Below, piece after piece: positions 26,801 to 33,775 of a stretch of 64,000 bases of DNA; positions within the stretch are counted from its first letter, which is position 1; each line of letters starts with the position of its first letter. The notes beneath the pieces were generated by a model, which saw only the letters and a program-made list of their open reading frames with translations, did not search any database and had not been told where the DNA came from. Origin of the DNA: Dyella kyungheensis (GTDB taxonomy: Bacteria; Pseudomonadota; Gammaproteobacteria; Xanthomonadales; Rhodanobacteraceae); assembly GCF_016905005.1 (NCBI RefSeq), contig NZ_JADIKC010000003.1, positions 62,001 through 126,000 on the forward strand, written 5' to 3'. A program made the translations under genes and the position numbers.

Positions 26801-29800
26801 CAGCCTGATCCATCGCCTGACCGAGCTGCGCGACAGCCAGCCCGAACCGCAGGTGGCGCACGTGCTGTTCGAGACGCCGGCCGACCTGGCGGACGAGGCG
26901 CCGGCGCAGGTTGCCGACAACTCGCATGAAGAAGCGCTGGGTGCGTCGCTCGACGATGCACTGTCCGATGCAGCATTGCCGGTGGAGCACATCGAGCTGG
27001 CGTCGCCGCCAGCGGTGTCCGACACCGACAAGTACACCGACGAACTGCTCGCTGCGCTGGGCGAATTCGATCTGGACGCCCATCTGCCGGCGTCGGAGCA
27101 GGCCCCGCATCACGCGCCGGCCTCGGCGGAGGACGAGTTCAGCAAGGCCTACGCCGATCTGCTGGACGACGCCGAGACGCTGGAAGTCGGCCCGGTCACC
27201 GACGATGCCGACGCCACCGTCGAACACGTCGTCGCGCACGAGCTGGATGTCGAGCAAGCGGAGCCGCCGGTCGAGTCTGAAGCGACCACGCCGCTCCACG
27301 TCGAGCCGATTTCCGAACCCGTCATCGAACACGTCGAGCCAGTCGAAGCGCTGGATGCCAGCGACGAGACGCCGATCGAAGAGATCGTGCTGGAAGCGCC
27401 GGTGCTCGACGAAGCGGAACCGCTGATCGAGGAGCCTGTGGTCGAGGAGCCGGCCGTCGAAGAGCCGATCGTCGAAGAAGCGGTGGCCGAAGCACCGGCA
27501 ACGCCCGCCGCAGCGGAAGAACCGATCGACGAAAGCGCATTGCTGCCCAACCAGATCGATCCCGACCTGCTGGAAATCTTCATCGAGGAAGCGCGCGAGA
27601 TTCTCGATCACTCCGACGGTGTGCTCGCCCAGTGGCGTGCCGAGCCGAGTGCGATCGAACATCTGGCCGAGATCCAGCGCGACCTGCACACCCTCAAGGG
27701 CGGCGCGCGCATTGCCGGCATGGTGCCGGTGGGCGACCTTACCCACGCCATCGAAACGGCGCTGGAGAAGCCGCTGCACGCGGAGTCGGCGCATATCGGC
27801 GAATTGATCGCTGCACTGGAAGTGGGCTTCGACAAGCTGCACGGCCTGGTGCAGATGGTCTCGCAGGGGCGGCCGGTGCCGTATCCGCAGGCGATCATCG
27901 ATCGCTTCCTGGCCATGTCTGGCGAAGGCGCGACGAGCGTATCCGCGGATGCCGGCGAAGCGATCAATGTGGTCGAAGCCGCCAACGTGGTGCCGTTCCC
28001 GGCCCGCCTGGCGCCGCTGCCCGAACTGTTGCCGGAACTGCTGCCCGAAGAGCGCGAAGACGCACCGAGCACGCCGCAGGAACAGATCCGCGTTCGCGCA
28101 GAACTGCTCGATACGCTGGTGAACCACGCCGGCGAGGTGGCGATCTATCGTTCGCGCCTTGAGCAGCAGGTCGCCGGCTACCGCTTCAACCTGGTCGAAC
28201 TCGACCAGACCGTGCAACGTCTGCGCAGCCAGCTGCGCATGATGGAAATCGAAACGGAAGCGCAGATCATCGCGCGCTTCCAGCGCGAGCACCGCGAAGC
28301 GGGTATTGCGGTATTCGATCCGCTCGAACTCGACCGCTTCTCGCAGCTGCAGCAGTACTCGCGTGCGCTGGCCGAGTCGGTATCCGACCTTGTGTCCATC
28401 CAGGGCATGCTGGACGAACTGACCCGCCAGGCCGAAACGCTGCTGATCCAGCAGTCGCGCGTGAGCTCGGAACTGCAGGAAGGTCTGCTGCGCACGCGCA
28501 TGCTGCCGTTCGACACGATGGTGCCGAACCTGCGCCGCACGCTGCGCCAGGCCGCGCAGGAAGAAGGCAAGGGCGCCCAGCTGTACGTGGAAGGCGCCCA
28601 CGGCGAAATGGATCGCAACCTGCTCGAGCGCATCAAGGCGCCGTTCGAGCACATGCTGCGCAACGCGGTGGCCCACGGCATCGAGTCGCCCAAGGATCGC
28701 CGCAAGGCCGGCAAGCCGGAAGAAGGCGCCGTGCGCATCCGCGTGGCACGCGAAGCCACCGAGGTGGTGGTGCGCGTGACCGACGACGGCCGCGGCCTCG
28801 ATCGCGATGCCATCCGCAAGCGCGGCGTGGAGCGCGGTCTGATCCGCAACGACACCCGCCTGAGCGACGACCAGGTGCTCGCCCTCATCACCCAGCCTGG
28901 CTTCTCCACCGCCAGCACCGTGACCCAGCTCGCCGGCCGCGGCGTGGGCATGGACGTGGTGGCGAACGAAATCAAGCAGCTGGGCGGTGCGCTGTCGATC
29001 GAATCGAACGAAGGCCAGGGCACCACGTTCGTGCTGCGGCTGCCGTTTACGCTCGCGGTAACGCAGGCCATCCTGGTTCGCATCGGCGAATCCAACTACG
29101 CCATCCCGATGACCTCGGTGCAGGGCGTGGCGCGCATCAGCCCGGCCGAACTGGCCGAGCGCATGGCCGAGCCGGAGCCGACTTTCCCGTACGGCGGCGA
29201 GAGCTACGAGATCCACAATCTCTCCGAGCTGCTGGGCGCCGTGCCGGTGAATGCGATCGACGACGAGCAGATTCCGCTGCTGCTGACGCGTTCAGGCGAC
29301 CTGCGCGCGGCGATCCGCATCGATGCCGTGATCGGCTCGCGCGAAATCGTGGTGAAGTCGGTCGGTCCGCAGATCAGTTCGGTGCCGGGCATCCTCGGCG
29401 CGACCATCATGGGCGACGGTTCGGTGCTGATCATTCTCGATCTCGCCCCGCTGGTGCGCCATGGCATCGCCCGCCGACTGCAGCGCCTGGACGAAGGCCT
29501 CACCGCCATCGCCACGCCCGTGGTGGAAGAGCAGCGCGTGCGTCCGCTGGTGATGGTGGTCGACGACTCCATCACCATGCGCAAGGTCACCGGCCGCGTG
29601 CTGGAACGCCACGAGTACGAAGTGGCCACCGCGAAGGACGGCGTCGACGCCCTCGAGAAGCTGCACGAGCGCGTGCCTGACCTGATGCTGCTCGATATCG
29701 AGATGCCGCGCATGGACGGCTACGAGCTGGCCACGCAGATGAAGTCCGATCCGCGACTGCGCGACGTGCCGATCATCATGATCACCTCGCGTACCGGCGA

Positions 29801-29930
29801 TAAGCATCGCCAGCGCGCGTTCGACATCGGCGTGGACCGCTACCTCGGCAAGCCGTACCAGGAAGCCGAGCTGCTGGCGCAGATCGGTGAGGTGCTCGAA
29901 CAGCGCACCACGGAGTCGCTCAATGGCTGA
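23829..29930 (+). CDS. chpA: Hybrid chemotaxis histidine kinase ChpA/PilL
   Basis: A 2033-residue kinase, the hub of the Pil-Chp system. Domains in order: an N-terminal HPt-like helical region with H51 in HQVHGTLRMVEL; a degenerate helical region; HPt with H733 in FHTLKGSGRLVG; HPt-like with H923 in VHTLHGAIAMVD (lysine replaced by histidine); acidic Ala/Glu/Pro/Val-rich linkers near residues 1060-1240; HPt with H1287 in LHTLKGGARIAGM; the dimerisation region; an ATPase domain with N-box HMLRNAVAHGIESP near 1608, DDGRGLD and RGVGMDVV; a CheW domain from about 1740; and a C-terminal receiver with D1956 in LLDIEMPRMDG. It phosphorylates PilG and PilH. It starts at ATG 23829 after GAGAGGGGCGC. 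Confidence 0.95.
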   Translation: MRLQDHIDFTTLQWVKPELDETLAVAREALESYVDNPGNRDAMRSCADSLHQVHGTLRMVELYGAAMVTEEMETLAISLLEDHVAQREEAYAALMRGLMQLPDYLERLSGGHRDVPVVLLPLLNDLRASRGQQALHESALFTPNLEIALPAQAPQPPHELVLERQRNEVTTLRLRFQQQLLSWFRGQGNDQQLGGMIQTLDAITARCHTIPGRRLWWIAAGVLEGVQQGALKSQTGEVRQLIGKVDRSIRQLVEHGEANLRGGDADELARKLLYVVGQVRQGSPRMELLRQTYSLDALLPEASEIEHARGSMAGHNRALLDSVAKALKDDLLRVKESLDLFLRQTDADPAQLSGQTEVLERVGDTLGMLALGVPRRVVNEQRRVLEEIASRVRAPDEELLLDVAGALLYVEASLDDHIESLGADGETAAEMPTAMLPRSEARHILATLMHEATANTGKVKDAIVAYVESGWQSTQLAEVGALMDEVAGAMRMLSAPRPAELAEGIGRFVGNELLADRRVPSTAQMDHLADALAALEYYLEAAREHRGGLEHILDVAEHSLSSLGYWPPPAARVASDDELDEAPEHVARAADAALAATLANQPALSESVSLGHGDDLSDLIVGHSETPEPVAQEITGLRLADTVHVTPQEPVQDNEDDWIEIEEEIVEEMPVSSGASAIDARFQSSTAGIDDDIRDIFLEEMQEEIDNLHATRKTWLADPLQFDALTSIRRSFHTLKGSGRLVGATVLGEFAWKVENMLNRVLDQSIPPNEGVQEVVSAAIDALPQLRVALMGEGAVTAPLLAIMEISERLSAGQADARLADIATTSGTETVRRIVRRRVPRVDTSAEAIPAASLAGIESSPAEPVLPVPTHDFIDAPVMPPIDPVLLEILRSEVAQYLATIRTAINRVDGELRVEDSLLRAVHTLHGAIAMVDIPLLTQLLSPLESLLKRLRAAGLPLSPEGVMLLSQSADAVDHVMGQFDVATPHLPDLDSLIHRLTELRDSQPEPQVAHVLFETPADLADEAPAQVADNSHEEALGASLDDALSDAALPVEHIELASPPAVSDTDKYTDELLAALGEFDLDAHLPASEQAPHHAPASAEDEFSKAYADLLDDAETLEVGPVTDDADATVEHVVAHELDVEQAEPPVESEATTPLHVEPISEPVIEHVEPVEALDASDETPIEEIVLEAPVLDEAEPLIEEPVVEEPAVEEPIVEEAVAEAPATPAAAEEPIDESALLPNQIDPDLLEIFIEEAREILDHSDGVLAQWRAEPSAIEHLAEIQRDLHTLKGGARIAGMVPVGDLTHAIETALEKPLHAESAHIGELIAALEVGFDKLHGLVQMVSQGRPVPYPQAIIDRFLAMSGEGATSVSADAGEAINVVEAANVVPFPARLAPLPELLPELLPEEREDAPSTPQEQIRVRAELLDTLVNHAGEVAIYRSRLEQQVAGYRFNLVELDQTVQRLRSQLRMMEIETEAQIIARFQREHREAGIAVFDPLELDRFSQLQQYSRALAESVSDLVSIQGMLDELTRQAETLLIQQSRVSSELQEGLLRTRMLPFDTMVPNLRRTLRQAAQEEGKGAQLYVEGAHGEMDRNLLERIKAPFEHMLRNAVAHGIESPKDRRKAGKPEEGAVRIRVAREATEVVVRVTDDGRGLDRDAIRKRGVERGLIRNDTRLSDDQVLALITQPGFSTASTVTQLAGRGVGMDVVANEIKQLGGALSIESNEGQGTTFVLRLPFTLAVTQAILVRIGESNYAIPMTSVQGVARISPAELAERMAEPEPTFPYGGESYEIHNLSELLGAVPVNAIDDEQIPLLLTRSGDLRAAIRIDAVIGSREIVVKSVGPQISSVPGILGATIMGDGSVLIILDLAPLVRHGIARRLQRLDEGLTAIATPVVEEQRVRPLVMVVDDSITMRKVTGRVLERHEYEVATAKDGVDALEKLHERVPDLMLLDIEMPRMDGYELATQMKSDPRLRDVPIIMITSRTGDKHRQRAFDIGVDRYLGKPYQEAELLAQIGEVLEQRTTESLNG

Positions 29931-31797
29931 AACGGCGACCGCGGTAGCGTTGTTGTTCGATGACGTGGAACTCGGCGGTCAGCTGCGTGAAGCGTTGCGC
30001 GAACGCGGGGCCCGGATCGTGCACGAAGGTGCGCTGTCCACCCTCGACAAGCAGATGCTCAGCAACACCGGCGCGGAAGTGCTGGTGGTCAACCTGGACG
30101 AAGACGCCGACGACGACCTCGATCGTCTCTACGACGTGATCGACGGCGACCGCCCGCGCGTGGTGTTCAACGATGCTGCCGCCAGTCGCTCCCTCGACGG
30201 TTGGGACCGTGCCCGCTGGGCGCGCCACCTCGCGGTGAAAGTGATGGCGCAGGGCGACCTCGATCCGCCGCGCCCGCAGGACGCACCGGTCGTGCCCGAA
30301 GTGGCCGAGCCAGTGCTGGTGGAAAACGCCGAGGTGCCGCCGGTCGTGATCGCCGAGGAACCCTCGCCGAGTTTCGTCGCTACGCTGGAGCCGATAGCGC
30401 CCACCGACATCGCCCCGGCCGAGATCACGCCGCAAGCGGTCGAAGCTACCGAAGTGCAGTCGGAAACTCTGGCGGCGGAACTGGAAGCGTTCATTGCTGC
30501 CGACGAGCCGGCGCTGGCCGAGGACGAGTTCGGTTCGGAACTGTCCTTCAGCGCGGTGGAAGAACCGCTGCACCTGGACGATTTCGCCGCATTGAAGGAC
30601 CTGCCGCTGGAGACGGAAGACGAATTCGGCTCAGGTCTGAAGTTCACCGCCGACGACGAACTGCCCGCCTTGCACGACGGCAATTTCGGCGCGCCCGAAG
30701 GCGAAGCGTCGGCCGATCACGACTTCGGCTCGGGGCTGAAATTCAGCGCCGATGACGACCTGCCGGCGCTGCACGACGGCAGCTTCGGCCTGGATACGCT
30801 GAGCACGCAGGGCCATGCGCCGCTGGACGAGCCGGCGGCCGATGCAGCCGCGCGGCAGATGCCTTCGTTCCAGCTCGATCACCTGGCTTTGGCGCCGCTG
30901 GACGAATCGTTCATGCCGTCGCCCGCGCTGGCAGAGAGCCCGGAAAAATCACCTTCGACGCTGCTGGGTTCGGCATCTGCCTGGGCGTTGGTGGACGAAG
31001 GCGAGGCGGCCGCACCGGCGGCTTCCGCGCCCGCGCCTGCCGCCAGCTTCGGTATCGAGAAGTTGAGCGCTGCGGATTTCCTCGCGCCGGAAGGCGGCGA
31101 GGAAGCATCCTCCATCATCGAGCCCGGCATGAAGCTTGAGCTGGTATCGATGGAAGAAGCGCTGGCACCGAAGGAATACGACGCCGCCGCCACTGAAATG
31201 ATGCTGGACGATCTGGACAGCGCGATCAGCCGCCTGCTGGTGCTTGGTGCGGCGGCGGACAGTCTCGAAGCGGTGTGTTCGTTCCTCTCGATGCTGCCCG
31301 CGGATCTGCGCGCTGCCGTGCTGCACGTCCAGCATCTGGGCGGCAAGTCGGTCGAAGCGCTGTCCGATACCTTGACCCGTTACAGCGAGCTGCCCGTGCG
31401 CATTGCCACGAACGGCGCGCGCGCCCGCGTCGGCGAAGTGCTGGTGGTGCCCGATGGGCAGCAGGCGCGCGTGCATCGCGATGGCCGGGTGGAGTTGCAG
31501 TCGCTGGACAACAGCGACGTGCGCAGCTCGCCGATCGATGCCTGCTTCACCCTGGCGGCCAATGTGTTTGGCCGCAACGCACAGGCCATCGTGTTCGCGG
31601 GCCAGGCCAACGATGCGCTCGGTGGCTGCCAGGCGATCCACGATCGCGGCGGCCAGGTGTGGATCGAATCGTCGGATGGTCAGTTCGCCGATATGGTGCA
31701 CGGCATCGAAGCCGAGCGCCTGCACAGTTATTCAGGCACGCCTGCGGAACTCGCGGCGCGCCTGGTGGAAGAGATGTCGATGGAGGGCCGGCGATGA
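29923..31797 (+). CDS. chpB: ChpB-like protein with degenerate CheB methylesterase domain
   Basis: A 624-residue protein, clearly longer than the usual ChpB of about 340 residues. Residues 1-110 resemble a degenerate receiver. Residues 110-430 are an acidic linker containing two close copies and one looser copy of a unit beginning DEFGSGLKF (see DNA 30520-30790). Residues 435-624 match a CheB methylesterase domain. Aligned by eye, the catalytic serine of GASTGG is replaced: the sequence reads G442-A443-A444-A445-D446. The catalytic His (H471 in LHVQHLG) and Asp (D564 in QANDALGG) seem kept. Without the serine it probably cannot hydrolyse methyl esters. The start ATG at 29923 overlaps the end of chpA by 8 bases. 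Confidence 0.82.
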   Translation: MAETATAVALLFDDVELGGQLREALRERGARIVHEGALSTLDKQMLSNTGAEVLVVNLDEDADDDLDRLYDVIDGDRPRVVFNDAAASRSLDGWDRARWARHLAVKVMAQGDLDPPRPQDAPVVPEVAEPVLVENAEVPPVVIAEEPSPSFVATLEPIAPTDIAPAEITPQAVEATEVQSETLAAELEAFIAADEPALAEDEFGSELSFSAVEEPLHLDDFAALKDLPLETEDEFGSGLKFTADDELPALHDGNFGAPEGEASADHDFGSGLKFSADDDLPALHDGSFGLDTLSTQGHAPLDEPAADAAARQMPSFQLDHLALAPLDESFMPSPALAESPEKSPSTLLGSASAWALVDEGEAAAPAASAPAPAASFGIEKLSAADFLAPEGGEEASSIIEPGMKLELVSMEEALAPKEYDAAATEMMLDDLDSAISRLLVLGAAADSLEAVCSFLSMLPADLRAAVLHVQHLGGKSVEALSDTLTRYSELPVRIATNGARARVGEVLVVPDGQQARVHRDGRVELQSLDNSDVRSSPIDACFTLAANVFGRNAQAIVFAGQANDALGGCQAIHDRGGQVWIESSDGQFADMVHGIEAERLHSYSGTPAELAARLVEEMSMEGRR

Positions 31798-32273
31798 GCG
31801 ATTTGCCACTACCGCGTGAAATTCGTTGCGTCCTGGTGCCGGTCGGCAACCTGCGCTTGTTGCTGCCCAATGCCACCGTGGCCGAAGTGATCACGATGCC
31901 CGCGGCGCCCGAACCGGTGGAAAGCGCGCCGGAATGGTTGCTGGGGCGCATCGCCTGGCGCGGCTGGCGTGTGCCGCTGGTGTCGTTCAACAAGCTCGCC
32001 GGTGCGGGCGAGGGCGACAGCGAGCAGGCCGTTCGCGTGGCCGTGTTGAAGGCGCTGGGCGGCCACAACGACCTGCCGTTCATCGCCGTGGTCACGCAAG
32101 GCTTCCCGCGCCTGACCACACTCAACGCCGAGCTGATCATTCCCACCCACGACGGCGCACCGTTGCCGCCGGGCGTGCGTGCGCAGGTGCTGGTGCGCGA
32201 CGACATCGCGGTGATTCCGGATCTGGAAGGCATCGAAGCGGAGCTGCTCGAATTGCTCGAGCTGGCCAGCTGA
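31794..32273 (+). CDS. chpC: CheW-like protein ChpC
   Basis: A 159-residue CheW-domain protein, the second coupling protein of the Pil-Chp system. It starts IRCVLVPVGNLRLLLPNATV, then has PEWLLGRIAWRGWRVPLVSF and PFIAVVTQGFPRL. The ATG overlaps the ChpB-like stop by 4 bases. It is the last gene of the operon and is followed by a strong terminator. In Pseudomonas ChpC is proposed to link additional receptors to ChpA. Confidence 0.9.
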   Translation: MSDLPLPREIRCVLVPVGNLRLLLPNATVAEVITMPAAPEPVESAPEWLLGRIAWRGWRVPLVSFNKLAGAGEGDSEQAVRVAVLKALGGHNDLPFIAVVTQGFPRLTTLNAELIIPTHDGAPLPPGVRAQVLVRDDIAVIPDLEGIEAELLELLELAS

Positions 32274-32296
32274 TCTTCCACCTGGCTTTCCCTGGA

Positions 32297-32324
32297 ACAC
32301 GCCCCTCGCGGGCGTGTTTTTTTT
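32297..32324 (+). terminator. Intrinsic terminator of the pil-chp operon
   Basis: A stem ACACGCCC/GGGCGTGT with a 5-base loop is followed by an unbroken run of T to 32324. It sits 23 bases after the chpC stop and is the strongest plus-strand terminator in the window. Confidence 0.93.
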
Positions 32325-32373
32325 GGGGACCCAGCGCCGACGAAATCTCGCTTGAGCGCTCATCCCCCTCACC

Positions 32374-32522
32374 GTCATTCCGGCGCAGGCCGGAATCCAG
32401 TAGCCGCGTGCGCGGTCTTCGCGGGGCGCAACTGGATCGTCTTATGCGACAACTCAGCGCATTCGCTACTGGATTACCAGCCATTCGGCTGTTAAAGCAC
32501 CTCCGGCCTGCGCCGCAATGAC
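32374..32522. repeat. MITE-like inverted-repeat element, copy A (interrupted)
   Basis: The left end GTCATTCCGGCGCAGGCCGG and the right end CCGGCCTGCGCCGCAATGAC are inverted copies with one mismatch. The internal piece ATTCGCTACTGGATT is shared with copy B at 56315-56440. Relative to copy B about 25 bases (from ACCAGCC to AAAGCACCT) are inserted just inside the right end. Length 149 bases; no coding capacity. Confidence 0.82.
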
Positions 32523-32541
32523 GAGCCGTGAGCGGGGGCTA

Positions 32542-33276
32542 CTAAACGTCGCCGTGCAGCGCCTGCAACGCCGCCAGGGCAGCCAGGCCGGCCGTCTCCG
32601 TGCGCAGGATGCGCGGACCCAGGCGCAGGCCTTCGAAGCCCGCCTCCGCCAATGCAGCGGTATCGCGATGGCCCAGGCCGCCCTCCGGCCCGACCACCAG
32701 CACGCCACCGGCAGGGCTGAAGCGCAACTCGCTGGCGCGTCGCGTGCCCTCCGGCAACAGGGCGAGGCGCAAGACTTCATCCCGCGGCAACTCGCGCAGC
32801 CAGTGTTCCAGCGAAACGGCCGGCAGTACGGCCGGCACGCGGGCGCGACCGCTCTGCTCGCAGGCGCTGGCCACCACCGCCTGCCAATGGGCCAGGCGCT
32901 TCTCGGCGCGGCCGGCGTCGAGCTTGACCTCAGAACGCTCGGTGAGCAGCGGCACGATGCGCGCCACGCCCAGTTCGGTGGCCTTCTGCACGATCAGGTC
33001 CATCTTCTCGCCGCGGGCCACGCCTTGCGCCAGGGTCAACGGCAGCGGCGACTCGTTGTCGATGGGCTGGGCCGTTTCCACCCGGACCGTCACCTCTCGC
33101 TTGCCGACGGTCTGGATCACGGCGGGGTAGTCCGTGCCATCGCCGTTGAAGAGGGTGACCGGCGCACCGGCCGTCAGTCGCAGCACGCGCGCGACGTGCT
33201 CGCCCGCCTGGGCCGGGAGGGTCAGTTCCTGACCCACGGCCAGCGGCAGTTCGACATGTATGCGGATGGTGCGCAT
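32542..33276 (-). CDS. rsmE: 16S rRNA (uracil-1498-N3)-methyltransferase
   Basis: A 244-residue SPOUT-class methyltransferase. The N-terminal PUA-like part contains GEHVARVLRL. The C-terminal knot is recognised by VVGPEGGL followed by LGPRILRTETA, the AdoMet-binding signature of RsmE. It methylates U1498 of 16S rRNA in the 30S subunit. It stands alone, leftward, after the pil-chp terminator and the inverted-repeat element; bioA follows nearby as in Pseudomonas. Confidence 0.95.
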   Translation of the reverse strand: MRTIRIHVELPLAVGQELTLPAQAGEHVARVLRLTAGAPVTLFNGDGTDYPAVIQTVGKREVTVRVETAQPIDNESPLPLTLAQGVARGEKMDLIVQKATELGVARIVPLLTERSEVKLDAGRAEKRLAHWQAVVASACEQSGRARVPAVLPAVSLEHWLRELPRDEVLRLALLPEGTRRASELRFSPAGGVLVVGPEGGLGHRDTAALAEAGFEGLRLGPRILRTETAGLAALAALQALHGDV

Positions 33277-33369
33277 GGGACGTTATGACGGTTACGAAAC
33301 GAAAAGCATAGCGGAGCGCCGATGCCCCGTCCCATGCGGCGTGCGGCGGACTAGCTGAACGCCCGGGAG

Positions 33370-33387
33370 ATGCCGGTCGACCGGCAT
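33370..33387. promoter_or_regulatory. 18-bp perfect palindrome upstream of the small exported protein
   Basis: ATGCCGGTCGACCGGCAT reads the same on both strands. It lies between rsmE and the small exported protein gene, about 60 bases before the latter's start. It could be an operator; no known consensus was recognised. Confidence 0.4.
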
Positions 33388-33448
33388 TTGCCCGCAAGCC
33401 GGAGCAGGCGCAGCATGTAGTACATCCCTCATTCCCCGGAGGTGGATC

Positions 33449-33775
33449 ATGATCAGCAAATCCCTTCTAGTCCTGGCGATGGCGTTGGGCGCCGTGCCGG
33501 TCGCGATGGCGCAGGATTCCGCCACTGCGGGCGCCACCGGACAGACTAGCCAGCAGGACATGGCCAACCAGGCGGCATCGAAGAAGCCGCCGCAACCGGG
33601 CGACCGGAACTGCCTGCAGAGCACCGGCAGCCTGATTCCCGCCAAGCCCGGCACCTGCCTGCCGGTGGCCGGTCGCAGCTACAGCAACCAGGACATCCGC
33701 AACACTGGATCGCCCACCATCGGGCCCGCCTTGCAGCAGCTCGATCCCAGCGTCACCGTGAGCGGCGGCCGCTAA
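33449..33775 (+). CDS. Small exported protein of unknown function
   Basis: A 108-residue protein with a clear signal peptide (MISKSLLVLAMALGAVPVAMAQ, split as MISKSLLVLAMALG then AVPVAMAQ, cleavage near AMA-Q). The mature part has two cysteines (RNCLQSTG and GTCLPV) that could form a disulfide, and is polar and Gly/Ser/Thr-rich. The pattern RNCLQSTGSLIPAKPGTCLP also occurs in small Xanthomonadales secreted proteins, but I assign no function. GGAGGTGGATC before the ATG is a strong ribosome binding site. Its stop codon overlaps the bioA stop codon on the other strand. Confidence 0.8.
   Translation: MISKSLLVLAMALGAVPVAMAQDSATAGATGQTSQQDMANQAASKKPPQPGDRNCLQSTGSLIPAKPGTCLPVAGRSYSNQDIRNTGSPTIGPALQQLDPSVTVSGGR

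Noticed and set aside
24708-29216. A very long open frame antisense to chpA (about 1500 codons)
   Set aside because: It mirrors the codon bias of chpA in GC-rich DNA, has no recognisable domain, is rich in His/Arg/Gln/Val, and the sense frame carries clear HPt, kinase, CheW and receiver domains.
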